Below, piece by piece: positions 1-7,929 of a DNA stretch of 64,000 nt. Position numbers and translations under genes: made by a program. The notes beneath the pieces were generated by a model, which was not told the origin of the DNA, did no database searches, and was given only the letters and a program-made list of their open reading frames with translations. The DNA comes from Selenomonadaceae bacterium. GTDB taxonomy: Bacteria > Bacillota > Negativicutes > Selenomonadales > Selenomonadaceae. Positions within the stretch are counted from its first letter, which is position 1. Every line of letters starts with the position of its first letter. The stretch is taken from positions 1-64,000 of the forward strand of contig JAFXQM010000010.1 of assembly GCA_017527075.1 (NCBI GenBank), in the 5' to 3' direction.

Positions 1-1
1 C

Positions 2-330
2 GGCGTAAACAACACCTTGAAAGAGCAAGACAAAACTTTCAAGGAGCTCGCTAAAGTCATGGATATTTTTACCAAAGAAATTGAGCGGCGCGATTATGAG
101 CACGCGACCAAGCTTGAGCGGCTCGAAGAAAAAGTGCGCGAGGCACCATATCATTTTCATCTGACCAGTCATCCGGCTTTAACTACAACGCCGCTGACAA
201 AACATTTACTTTTACGCCGAAATGGGGCACTAACACTATCACCGTCTCACTTACTGCCGACCCGCCTTACATCGCTGCCACTGCTTCTTGTACTTGGGAC
301 GCAGGAAGCGGATGGGCAAACCCCCGATAA
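2..330 (+). pseudogene. 3' part of a phage-type gene with a frame break
   Basis: The gene enters from outside the window. From base 2 the frame reads a charged, probably coiled-coil peptide (GVNNTLKEQDKTFKELAKV..., ending ...LEEKVREA near 145). After that this frame becomes low-complexity, while the frame starting near 145 reads a plausible beta-rich domain (TISFSSDQSSGFNYNAADKT, then a Trp/Thr-rich stretch) with a stop at 328-330, just before the endolysin. The likeliest reading is one gene end broken by a frameshift, or two gene pieces joined by deletion. The endolysin next door suggests a phage tail or lysis protein. The family is not recognised. Confidence 0.4.
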
Positions 331-361
331 AAAATAATTGACTCACTGAAAGGAGATTTTC

Positions 362-928
362 ATGAAAGGAATAAATGTATCGACCTTCAACGGCGAGATT
401 AATTGGTGCGACGTGAGGGACGCGGGCATTGACTTCGCCATCTGCAGGACGGGTTACGGCAAGAACGGACTCGACGAAACTTTTGCCCGCAATGTCAACG
501 ACGCTCACAGCCACGGGCTCATCTGCGGCGCGTATCATTACTCCTACGCGCTCACCCCGCAGGACGCCATAACCGAGGCTCTCTTCTGCAAGCGGATTAT
601 CGCGGAGGCGGGCGTGCTTTTGGAGCTTCCCGTGTTTTTCGATATGGAAGACGCCGACGGGTACAAAGCTCGCCACGGGTTTTCTTTCACGCGGCACAAT
701 GTCACGAACATCTGCCGCGCGTTCATCGATTCAATCAAGCCGCTCGACTGCGGAGTTTATGCCTCTTGTTCGTGGCTGGAGGATTGGATTGACTGGCAGG
801 AACTTGGGGTGCCCGTGTGGAATGCACAATGGAGCGGACACGACGACATACGCGCCTTTATGTGGCAGTTCACGGATGAAATGCTTATCGGCGGCAAAAA
901 GTTCGACGGAAATATTTTGTATAGATAA
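362..928 (+). CDS. Phage-type endolysin, glycoside hydrolase family 25
   Basis: A 188-residue GH25 lysozyme-like muramidase, which cleaves the MurNAc-GlcNAc bond of peptidoglycan. The start is MKGINVSTFNGEINW, where the early Asp of most GH25 enzymes (GIDVS) is replaced by Asn (GINVS). FAICRTGYG, then GAYHYSYA, then the acidic FFDMEDADG motif and a late VWNAQWSG / MWQF segment all fit the GH25 barrel. The length matches a catalytic domain without a wall-binding domain. There is no signal peptide, as usual for phage lysins exported through a holin. ATG follows a clear AAGGAG. The Asp-to-Asn change at the first motif could lower activity, but the DMED motif is intact. Confidence 0.85.
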   Translation: MKGINVSTFNGEINWCDVRDAGIDFAICRTGYGKNGLDETFARNVNDAHSHGLICGAYHYSYALTPQDAITEALFCKRIIAEAGVLLELPVFFDMEDADGYKARHGFSFTRHNVTNICRAFIDSIKPLDCGVYASCSWLEDWIDWQELGVPVWNAQWSGHDDIRAFMWQFTDEMLIGGKKFDGNILYR

Positions 929-935
929 AAGTTAA

Positions 936-965
936 GGCAGTCCAACGCGGGCTGCCGTTTTTTTA
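936..965 (+). terminator. Rho-independent terminator after the endolysin
   Basis: GGCAGTCC and GGGCTGCC form an 8-bp stem with one G-U pair and a 5-nt loop, followed by T8. It separates the endolysin from the nrdG-like gene. Confidence 0.8.
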
Positions 966-979
966 TTGGAGGAGTCAGA

Positions 980-1459
980 ATGAAGATTCGAGTTGCGGGC
1001 TTCGAGCCCGAAAGTTTTGTCGACGGCAACGGAATTCGATTCACAATTTTTTTCCAAGGGTGCACACGCCGGTGCCGGGGTTGTCATAATCCGCAGACCC
1101 ATGACTTGGACGCCGGCATTGAGATGACCACGTATGAAATTATCCGCGAGATGGCAAAAAATTCTCTGGCGAGTGGAATCACACTTACGGGCGGGGAACC
1201 TCTCCTCCAGCTCGACGCCGCCATTGAACTCGCCAAAGCCGCTCAGCAATTCGGTTATAACGTGTGGTGCTACACCGGCTTCACTTACGAGAACTTGCCG
1301 CAGGGTGCTGACCGCCTGCTTGATTATGTTGACGTGCTCGTCGACGGCGAATATCGCGAGGAGGAACGCGACCTTGAGTTACTCTTCTGCGGCTCACGCA
1401 ATCAGCGCGTCATCGACGTAAAACAATCCCGCGCTCAAGGGCGAATCGTCTGCCGATAA
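980..1459 (+). CDS. nrdG: Anaerobic ribonucleotide reductase activating protein (NrdG-like radical SAM)
   Basis: A 159-residue radical SAM protein. The iron-sulphur cluster motif is CTRRCRGCHNP (CxxxCxxC), preceded by the NrdG-type GFEPESFVDGNGIRFTIFFQG and followed by the GGEPLLQ motif that contacts SAM. NrdG enzymes put a glycyl radical on NrdD for anaerobic dNTP synthesis. No nrdD is next to it, so it either acts on a distant NrdD or is a phage copy; phages often carry nrdD/nrdG. ATG at 980 follows GGAGGAG. It lies behind the endolysin terminator, at the edge of the phage-like segment. Confidence 0.85.
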   Translation: MKIRVAGFEPESFVDGNGIRFTIFFQGCTRRCRGCHNPQTHDLDAGIEMTTYEIIREMAKNSLASGITLTGGEPLLQLDAAIELAKAAQQFGYNVWCYTGFTYENLPQGADRLLDYVDVLVDGEYREEERDLELLFCGSRNQRVIDVKQSRAQGRIVCR

Positions 1460-1573
1460 TTGTCTGCGCCCTGTCTGCACAGCGATAAATTTTCTCCCGA
1501 ATCCGACTTTGCTCGTGATAGCAAAATGTCTGCATAATCGCGCGATACTCACCTAATTTTTTTCTCCGTCTTG

Positions 1574-1621
1574 ATTCGTGATTTACTTAGGTGTGTCATT
1601 CGTGATTTGCTTTGGGATGTC
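1574..1621. repeat. Imperfect 24-bp direct repeat in the gap after nrdG
   Basis: Two adjacent copies of a 24-bp unit (ATTCGTGATTTRCTTWGG plus GTGTC or ATGTC) start at 1574 and 1598. They lie in the 188-bp gap between the phage-like genes and the FtsA-like gene, where a prophage attachment site could be. No integrase is visible. I see no gene in 1460-1647. Confidence 0.5.
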
Positions 1622-1647
1622 ATGTAAATCATAAAAATTTTTCCTCC

Positions 1648-4035
1648 TCAGTCCGCGCGAAGAAAATCGCCGAGCGAAAATTTTTTCTGCGGCTCATTGC
1701 GGACGGGCGTTTCCAAATCGTCGAGCGGTTTGAACTCCAGACCGTCGGGCGTCTTCAAAATAATTTCCAACTCGTCGCCGCTCTTGACGGGGTCGGCGAA
1801 TTCGGCGGGCTTGCCGTTGATTTTGATGACAAAACTCATGCGGCTCTTTGCGGGGGGCGGTTTGAAGTTTACGGCAAGGAGCGCGTCGCTGACCATGACG
1901 AAATTTTTTTCCTCGCGCTCAAAAATAATTTCCGCGCCGTCCTCAACGATTGTGTTTTCATTCGACACGCGCCCGTTGACGCTGAGCAAAACCGTCGCCG
2001 TCGTCGGGATGGAATATTCTTTGCCGTTGTAAAAAATTTTCACGGCGGAAGCGCGGCTCTCGTCTTTGACAATCTCGCCGACTTTAATCGCGTCGTTGGC
2101 AACGTATTCAATCGCGTCGCCCGCCTTGGGCACGTCGGAGACATCGGCGCGATCGCCGTTCAAAAAAATATCGGGCGTGCAAGTGTAATGCGCCTTGGAG
2201 CCGTTGAGCGTGTAACGAATCTTTTTTCCTGCGGGCGGATAATTTGCCAGCCTGAGCAGCTCGCCGACGTTGCGTCTGGTCTTTGTGGTGAGTTCGTCGC
2301 CGTCTGCAAGGATTCTGCTCGGCAAACTCACTTCGCCGTTGACCAAAAGTTTCGGCGCGACAGAAAATTCTTTGCCGTTGACGGTAACGGTGAAACTCGG
2401 AGCGACGGCAACAATGTCGTCGATTTTTATTTGCGCGCTGACTCCGTCCTCGCCCGATTGAATTTTTATTCGGCAGTTGTCTTGAATGGGCGTATCCAAA
2501 GTCGCGGGCTCATCGTTGACGAAAATTTTCGCGAAGGTGCCGAGCGTGCCCGGGAAAGATTTTTTCTCGCCGTCGACGGTGACCACGAGCCCGAGCCCCG
2601 GCTTGCCGTTGAATTTTTTGTAATCGATGCCCGCGCTCAAAATCGCGTCGCTGACCGTGAGGTCGCGGAAGTGGAAAAGATTTACTTCCTGCCCGTTAAT
2701 CATGACGTTGAAGAAATGGAAAGAGTCGGTCGAGGCAACTTTCAAAATGCCGAGGGGCGTGGCGGCGTCGGGAGCCTGAAGAGCGGCGGGAATATTTTTT
2801 ATGCCTTCCACTTTGTCGGGCTTGCGGACGGCGACGCGTTCGAGCGGCATGTTCAGAGCTTCGGCGACGAGTTTGTTTAAGTTCGGGGAGAGCGCGCCGC
2901 CTCCAACCAAAAGCAGAGCTTGCGGCGGGTCGTTGCCGTTGAGTTCAAAAATCGTCTTGGCGATGGCGTTTGCAATCATCCCGACGTTTTCATTAATCGG
3001 CATGAGAATTTCTTCCGCCGTGAGGTCGTAAGGGCGTCCGAGGATGTCGCTGAAGGTCGCGCCCTCACCGTTGGTTGCCTTGCGTTTAATTTCTTCGGCG
3101 ACGTTGAAGTCGAGCAAAAATCTTTGGGAAATTGCTTCGGTGACTTCGTCGCCCGCCAGCGGGACCATGCCGTAAGCGATAACCGAACCGTTCTTGGTTA
3201 TGGCGACGTCGGAGGTGCCCGCGCCGATATCGACGAGCACGATATTCAAGTGGCGCATACTCGGCGGGACGAGCACGTTAATCGCGGCGATTGGCTCCAA
3301 GGTCAGCGCGCGAACTTCCAGGCCGGCATAAGTCAGAGCGGTTTGCATTGAGTCGACGACCTGCCGCGGGAGGAACGTCGCGATAACTTTTGTCTTGGCA
3401 ACTTTGCCGCGCTGCCCGATTAAACTTTTCAATCTGATTCCGTCGAGTTCGTAATTGATTATGCTGAAGCCGACGCAGTAATAAATTTTGGCGTCGATTT
3501 TTTTCTCGGCGGTGAGCTGAGACTGCGCCAGCTGGACGGCGGCGAAGTTGAGCGAGCTTTGAACTTCGTCGGTGATGACTCCGTTGACTTCGAGCGTGGC
3601 TTCGGCTGTCATGGTGTAAAGCGCACGCCCCGCCGCCGCGATTGCCGCGCTCTTGAGTTCGCCGACCTGCTCCGCCAAAAAATTTTTCACGCGGATAATC
3701 ACTTCGGCGACCTGCGGCACGTCATGGATTTGCCCGTCGAGCATGGCGCGGCTGGTGTGCTCCAGTCTGTGCGTCGCGATGATTTTCATTTGCCCGTCGT
3801 CGTCCTGCTCCGCGACAATCCCGATGACCGAGCGCGTGCCGATATCGAGCGCGAAAATTTTTTCTTTGCCGTCGGTCTTGTAATCGATTTTTTTCCGAAC
3901 GCGTTTTGGTTTGACTTCCGCAGATTTTTTTTGACGCCCGCGCTTGGGCTTCTCGTCCGCGGAAATTTTTTTCGAGCGAGTGCGTCGGGGTTTTTCTTCG
4001 GGCTTGAGCTCCTCGTCGATAATTTTATCTGTCAT
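1648..4035 (-). CDS. FtsA-like actin-fold ATPase with long C-terminal extension
   Basis: A 795-residue protein. Residues 1-50 are very basic, with repeated KPKR/KPRR blocks. An FtsA/PilM-type actin fold starts at about residue 58 (IFALDIGTRSVIGIVAEQ), with LVDIGAGTSDVAI (phosphate 2) and LLLVGGGALSPNL (adenosine motif). The last ~350 residues hold several small beta modules with recurring NGxxxxV and DGDEL-type strands. Classical FtsA is about 420 residues and anchors FtsZ to the membrane by an amphipathic C-terminal helix, which I do not see here. This architecture occurs in Firmicutes under the label 'cell division protein FtsA', but its exact role is unproven. ATG 4035 has an SD-like GGAGAAAA. 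The start and leader are duplicated at 4248-4306. Confidence 0.75.
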   Translation of the reverse strand: MTDKIIDEELKPEEKPRRTRSKKISADEKPKRGRQKKSAEVKPKRVRKKIDYKTDGKEKIFALDIGTRSVIGIVAEQDDDGQMKIIATHRLEHTSRAMLDGQIHDVPQVAEVIIRVKNFLAEQVGELKSAAIAAAGRALYTMTAEATLEVNGVITDEVQSSLNFAAVQLAQSQLTAEKKIDAKIYYCVGFSIINYELDGIRLKSLIGQRGKVAKTKVIATFLPRQVVDSMQTALTYAGLEVRALTLEPIAAINVLVPPSMRHLNIVLVDIGAGTSDVAITKNGSVIAYGMVPLAGDEVTEAISQRFLLDFNVAEEIKRKATNGEGATFSDILGRPYDLTAEEILMPINENVGMIANAIAKTIFELNGNDPPQALLLVGGGALSPNLNKLVAEALNMPLERVAVRKPDKVEGIKNIPAALQAPDAATPLGILKVASTDSFHFFNVMINGQEVNLFHFRDLTVSDAILSAGIDYKKFNGKPGLGLVVTVDGEKKSFPGTLGTFAKIFVNDEPATLDTPIQDNCRIKIQSGEDGVSAQIKIDDIVAVAPSFTVTVNGKEFSVAPKLLVNGEVSLPSRILADGDELTTKTRRNVGELLRLANYPPAGKKIRYTLNGSKAHYTCTPDIFLNGDRADVSDVPKAGDAIEYVANDAIKVGEIVKDESRASAVKIFYNGKEYSIPTTATVLLSVNGRVSNENTIVEDGAEIIFEREEKNFVMVSDALLAVNFKPPPAKSRMSFVIKINGKPAEFADPVKSGDELEIILKTPDGLEFKPLDDLETPVRNEPQKKFSLGDFLRAD

Positions 4036-4068
4036 ATAATTTTCTCCTTGTCGATAAAGGTTATTGCG
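4011..4068. repeat. 58-bp direct repeat, copy 1 (covers the start of the FtsA-like gene)
   Basis: This copy contains the first codons, start codon and Shine-Dalgarno of the minus-strand FtsA-like gene plus ~30 bp of leader. It is repeated almost exactly at 4248-4306, with one extra A and one substitution in the second copy. Confidence 0.9.
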
Positions 4069-4076
4069 AGGTTGTT

Positions 4077-4222
4077 CTTACTTTCTTTGCGTGCCCAAAG
4101 AAAGTAAGCAAAGAAAGGGCACCTCGCGGGGGCGGCTGCCGATTTGTGACTTGAACGTTTCAGCTTACCCGCAACTCAGAGTGCGCCGGATGACGCCATC
4201 ACGGCGTCAGACGCGGCGCGGC
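4077..4222 (+). repeat. Dispersed structured element, copy A
   Basis: A ~146-bp element whose second copy lies at 57927-58075 on the minus strand. It starts with a perfect 12-bp hairpin (arms 4077-4088 and 4097-4108, loop GCGTGCCC). A second copy of the 3' arm, GCAAAGAAAG, follows at 4108-4117 and could pair with the same 5' arm. A conserved GC-rich part follows (CACCTCGCGGGGGCGGCT; TTACCCGCAACTCAGAGTGC), ending with a 7-bp hairpin TGACGCC/GGCGTCA. It lies upstream of the FakA-like gene in the same orientation, with the 58-bp direct repeats on either side. No ORF of note. Confidence 0.8.
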
Positions 4223-4247
4223 CGTCATCCTTGACGGCCTCTTCTTT

Positions 4248-4306
4248 CCTCGCCGATAAATTTTATCTGTCATATAATTTTCTCCTTGTCGATAAAGGTT
4301 ATTGCG
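4248..4306. repeat. 58-bp direct repeat, copy 2
   Basis: Second copy of the FtsA-like start region. On the minus strand it would begin a short unrelated peptide (MTDKIYRRGKK...) that stops inside the structured element. It may still carry leader or promoter signals. The two copies bracket the structured element at 4077-4222. Confidence 0.85.
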
Positions 4307-4372
4307 CTTATTTCGCGAATCAAGATGATTATCCTTTCAAAACGATTGCAAATTAGTTAGGGAGGGAAAGAA

Positions 4373-5611
4373 ATGACGGGGAGCAGAGAAGTCATTACGG
4401 GCGGAGATTTTAAGCGCATGGTCTCCGGAGCATACAGCGAATTTCTTTTGGAATACGAAACGATAAATGCGCTCGGCGGGGCGGGCACATTGGCGGGCAC
4501 GCACATCTTGCGGACGATGGGCGCGGCGGTCATGCCGCTTGCCGATGCCAAGGACGATTCAATCGGAGGACTGGCGCGCAGGGTATCGACGGCGGCGGTC
4601 TTCGGGGCCAGAGGAAATGCGGGCGTGGTGCTCGCGCAAATGTTTCGCGGGATAAGCGCGGGGCTGGTGGGCAAATATGAGGCGACGGGTTCGGAGTTCG
4701 GCAAGGCATTTCAGTACGGAATTTTGTACGCGCAAAGACTTGTCCCCGAAGAGCCCGACCGCCCGTTCATCACGGTTGCCAAGGCCGTTGCCAAGGGAGC
4801 ATATCACGCGGTGAGGGACGGCATGCCCATTGTGGAAATTTTGTATCAAGCGATTCAGTCGGGCGAAGTGGCGGTCAACGAGATGGAACACGGCGACGCG
4901 GGCGCGAACATCATGCTGAGCTTTTTGAAAGGTTGCCTGAAAGGTTTGGACGGAAATTTCGTTTCGCCGGCGGTGAGTCTGTCGCTGGGGCTGGGCACGC
5001 ACAAGAACATGCCCGACCCGCGCAACGATTTGGTTCGCCCGTATTGCATAAGGTTGCGGATAAAAAATTCCAAGGCGAGCTTGCCCGAACTTGAACGGCA
5101 GATGAGAGACTTCGCCAGCTTTTCAATCGTGGAGAGGGCGCGCGGCGGATTGGATGTTCACGTCCACACCGACCACGTCGGAAAAACTTTGGAGCAGGCA
5201 ATCGGTTGGGGGCCGCTGTCGGAAATCAACATAACGAACATGAGCGAAGCGCACGCCCTGCCCTTCCACGAGGCACTGATGAAAGTCGCGGCGTTGGCAG
5301 TGGCGAAGGATTCGGAAGAAGCGCAAAAACTTCAAGACGCGGGCGCATCGATTTTGGTTTCGGGCAGCGCGGAGTCGTCGCCGTCGCTGGCGGAGATAAT
5401 CGGCGCGGCGCATTCGGATTTGGCGTCGAGTTATGTGCTGGTCGCGTCGAGCCCCGATTATCGATTGGTATTCCGTCAGGCGAAAAGACTTTTGGGCGGG
5501 CGAGTGGAGTTGGTCTTGGCTGACACCTTCGAGAGAACTTTGACCGCCCTGCAAAAATTTTCGCCGAGCCTCTCCGCGCTGGAGAACTCAAAAATCATGT
5601 CGCAGTTTTAA
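4373..5611 (+). CDS. DAK2/FakA-family protein lacking the kinase metal-nucleotide motif
   Basis: A 412-residue relative of FakA, the ATP-binding subunit of bacterial fatty-acid kinase. Residues 1-180 follow the DAK2 fold: GDFKRMVSGAYSEFLLEYE, then FGARGNAGVVLAQMFRG (family GARGNSGVILSQ), then VAKGAYHAVRDG. The hallmark VPDGDTGTNM after the first helix, which binds ATP-Mg, is replaced by LGGAGTLAGTHILRTM with no Asp. The rest matches the middle and DegV-like C-terminal parts, but is shorter than the usual ~550 residues. It is probably not an ordinary kinase and may be a regulatory paralogue. ATG 4373 follows GGAGGGAAAGAA. The structured element 4077-4222 is upstream. Confidence 0.75.
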   Translation: MTGSREVITGGDFKRMVSGAYSEFLLEYETINALGGAGTLAGTHILRTMGAAVMPLADAKDDSIGGLARRVSTAAVFGARGNAGVVLAQMFRGISAGLVGKYEATGSEFGKAFQYGILYAQRLVPEEPDRPFITVAKAVAKGAYHAVRDGMPIVEILYQAIQSGEVAVNEMEHGDAGANIMLSFLKGCLKGLDGNFVSPAVSLSLGLGTHKNMPDPRNDLVRPYCIRLRIKNSKASLPELERQMRDFASFSIVERARGGLDVHVHTDHVGKTLEQAIGWGPLSEINITNMSEAHALPFHEALMKVAALAVAKDSEEAQKLQDAGASILVSGSAESSPSLAEIIGAAHSDLASSYVLVASSPDYRLVFRQAKRLLGGRVELVLADTFERTLTALQKFSPSLSALENSKIMSQF

Positions 5612-5686
5612 TTAGGAGTTAGGAATTAGTAATTGCGATTCGTCTTTTAATTCCTAATTTCTCATTCCTAATTCCTAATTGGAAGA
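5612..5686. repeat. Heptamer array in inverted orientation (FakA-like/relA gap)
   Basis: TTAGGAG/TTAGGAA heptamers directly follow the TAA of the FakA-like gene, then the complementary CTAATTC heptamers follow. The two halves can fold into one long hairpin between the FakA-like gene and relA. Confidence 0.85.
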
Positions 5687-5703
5687 AAGGGACAGGGGAC
5701 ACC

Positions 5704-7929
5704 ATGAACGACAAGGGCAAGCCACCCGTCACGATAAAATTTTTGATGGACACGGTCAAAAATTATCAACCCGACGCGGATTTGGATTTAATCGAGCGGG
5801 CGTACCTCGTCGCCAAGGAAGGTCACGCGGGACAAGTTCGAGCGTCGGGCGAGCCGTACATAAATCACCCGCTCAACGTCGCGGCGATTTTGGCGGAACT
5901 GCAGCTGGACGACACGACGATTGCCGCCGCCATCTTGCACGACGTGGTCGAAGACACACTCTTCACGCTGGACGAGATTAAAGACATGTTCGGCGAGGAA
6001 ATTGCTCTGCTCATCGACGGCGTGACGAAAATCGGACAGATTTATTTCAAAACAAAGGAGCAACAGCAAATCGAAGCGTATCGGAAATTAATCATCGCGA
6101 CGGCAAAAGATTTGCGAGTGATTTTGATAAAGCTGGCTGACCGTCTGCACAACATGCGAACGCTGAAATTTATGCGCGAGGACAAACGCAAACGAATCGC
6201 CAAGGAAACGATGGAACTTTACGCGCCGCTGGCAAATCGGCTGGGCATTTCCAACATCAAGTGGGAGCTGGAGGATTTGTGCCTGCGATATCTGGAGCCC
6301 GACGTTTATTACGATTTGGTCGAGCACGTCAAGCAGAAGAGACGCGAGCGGCAAATTTATATCAGCGAGGCGGTTCGACTGATTGAAGAGGAATTTGACG
6401 AGCTGGAGATTCACGCGTCGATAAGCGGGCGCGCAAAACATTTCTACAGCATTTACAAAAAGATGATGCGCGACCACAAAGACATCGGCGAGATTTACGA
6501 TTTGTCCGCCGTGAGGATTTTGGTTGACGACGTTAAGGACTGTTACAACGTTCTCGGCGTGATTCACTCGAAGTGGCGGCCGATACCCGGGCGATTCAAA
6601 GATTATATCGCCATGCCCAAGAGCAACGGTTATCGTTCGTTGCACACGACGGTCATGGCTTTGGGTTACCCGCTGGAAATTCAAATCCGCACGTTCGCCA
6701 TGCACAAAATTTCCGAGTACGGAGTTGCGGCTCACTGGAAATATAAAGAGAGCGGCTCGTCGAAGGCCGCCAACAGCGACAAGGACCAAAAAATTTCTTG
6801 GCTCAGGAAAATCGCTCAGCTGCAGAAGGAGATTAAAGACCCGAAGGAATATCTTGAGACTTTGAAGTTGGATTTCTTCAGCGACGAAGTTTTTGTCTTC
6901 ACGCCCGGCAAAGATTTGGTCGTCCTGCCGAAGGGCTCAACGCCGATTGACTTTGCGTATCGGATTCACACGGAGGTCGGTCATCATTGCGTGGGCGCGA
7001 AGGTCAACGGGCGAATCGTTCCGCTGGAATATAAACTTCAGAACGGCGACTTCGTGGAGGTCGTGACGAACAAAGCGAACAACGGACCGAGCCGCGATTG
7101 GTTGAACATCGTGGCGGCCAGTGACACGCGCAGTAAAATCCGCGGATGGTTCAAGCGGGAGAATCGCGAGGAAAATGTTGCTCAAGGGCGCGCGATGATT
7201 GAGGCGGAGCTTAAGAAGCTCGGATACAACCCGAAAGACTTGCTCAAGGAAAATCGTCTGGCGGAGGTCGCAAAGCGAATGGGCGTCCCCAACGAGGAAG
7301 ATTTGCTGGCGGGTGTCGGTTACGGCGGAGCGTCGCCGCACACGGTCGTGACCAAACTCGTCGAACTCCACAAGAAAGATTTGGTCGAGAGCACGACGCC
7401 CGACATTTCCGCGTTGCTCGCCGAGGTAAAAAAGAAACCCGCGCGCGGCAATCAGAGCAGAGCGGAGCACGGAATTTTGGTCGAGGGCGAGAGCGGATTT
7501 GTCGTTCGGCTGGCGCGGTGCTGTAACCCGATACCCGGCGACGAAATTGCCGGATACATCACTCGCGGGCGCGGCGTTTCCGTTCACCGCACGGACTGCC
7601 CGAACATTTTGAACGGCACGGGCGACATGGAGCGCATGATTGAAGTCAGCTGGGAAGAGACCGGCGATAAACTTTACAACGTCGAAGTGGAAATTGTTTG
7701 CGAGGACAAAAGCGGCGTGCTCGTCGATTTGATTGCGGTGCCCGCCGAGATGAATCTCAACTTGCATTCCATTCACGCCACGCCGAACAAAAACAATAAA
7801 ACTTCCACGGTCAAGCTCGGCGTCGAAGTCAGCAACGCCGCGCAGCTTGAAACGCTCATGAACAAGTTGCGCCGCGTGGAAAAAGTTTACAGCGTCACGC
7901 GTCCGATGAAATTCGCAGGGGGTGAGTGA
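5704..7929 (+). CDS. relA: Bifunctional (p)ppGpp synthetase/hydrolase RelA/SpoT
   Basis: A 741-residue long-form RSH protein that makes and degrades the stringent-response alarmone. The N-terminal HD hydrolase is intact (HAGQVRASGEPYINHPLNVA, ILHDVVEDT). The synthetase shows RFKDYIAMPKSNGYRSLHTT and EIQIRT. The TGS domain follows (VFVFTPGKDLVVLPKGSTPI), then the region with RLARCCNPIPGDEI and a C-terminal ACT domain (about 660-735). Both catalytic halves look functional, as in single-RSH Firmicutes. ATG 5704 follows a purine-rich GGAAGAAAGGGACAGGGG. The next gene starts directly after the stop, so relA, the DUF3084 gene and the YqgF-like gene appear to form an operon. Confidence 0.97.
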   Translation: MNDKGKPPVTIKFLMDTVKNYQPDADLDLIERAYLVAKEGHAGQVRASGEPYINHPLNVAAILAELQLDDTTIAAAILHDVVEDTLFTLDEIKDMFGEEIALLIDGVTKIGQIYFKTKEQQQIEAYRKLIIATAKDLRVILIKLADRLHNMRTLKFMREDKRKRIAKETMELYAPLANRLGISNIKWELEDLCLRYLEPDVYYDLVEHVKQKRRERQIYISEAVRLIEEEFDELEIHASISGRAKHFYSIYKKMMRDHKDIGEIYDLSAVRILVDDVKDCYNVLGVIHSKWRPIPGRFKDYIAMPKSNGYRSLHTTVMALGYPLEIQIRTFAMHKISEYGVAAHWKYKESGSSKAANSDKDQKISWLRKIAQLQKEIKDPKEYLETLKLDFFSDEVFVFTPGKDLVVLPKGSTPIDFAYRIHTEVGHHCVGAKVNGRIVPLEYKLQNGDFVEVVTNKANNGPSRDWLNIVAASDTRSKIRGWFKRENREENVAQGRAMIEAELKKLGYNPKDLLKENRLAEVAKRMGVPNEEDLLAGVGYGGASPHTVVTKLVELHKKDLVESTTPDISALLAEVKKKPARGNQSRAEHGILVEGESGFVVRLARCCNPIPGDEIAGYITRGRGVSVHRTDCPNILNGTGDMERMIEVSWEETGDKLYNVEVEIVCEDKSGVLVDLIAVPAEMNLNLHSIHATPNKNNKTSTVKLGVEVSNAAQLETLMNKLRRVEKVYSVTRPMKFAGGE

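Noticed and set aside
1499-1647. Prophage attL/attR site
   Set aside because: A 24-bp direct repeat is present, but no integrase, tRNA overlap or distant second copy was found, so it is listed only as a repeat.
1612-2880. A 422-codon open frame on the plus strand, antisense to the FtsA-like gene
   Set aside because: It lies fully opposite a well-supported gene, has no SD, and its protein is Arg/Phe-rich low complexity typical of reverse reading of this codon usage.
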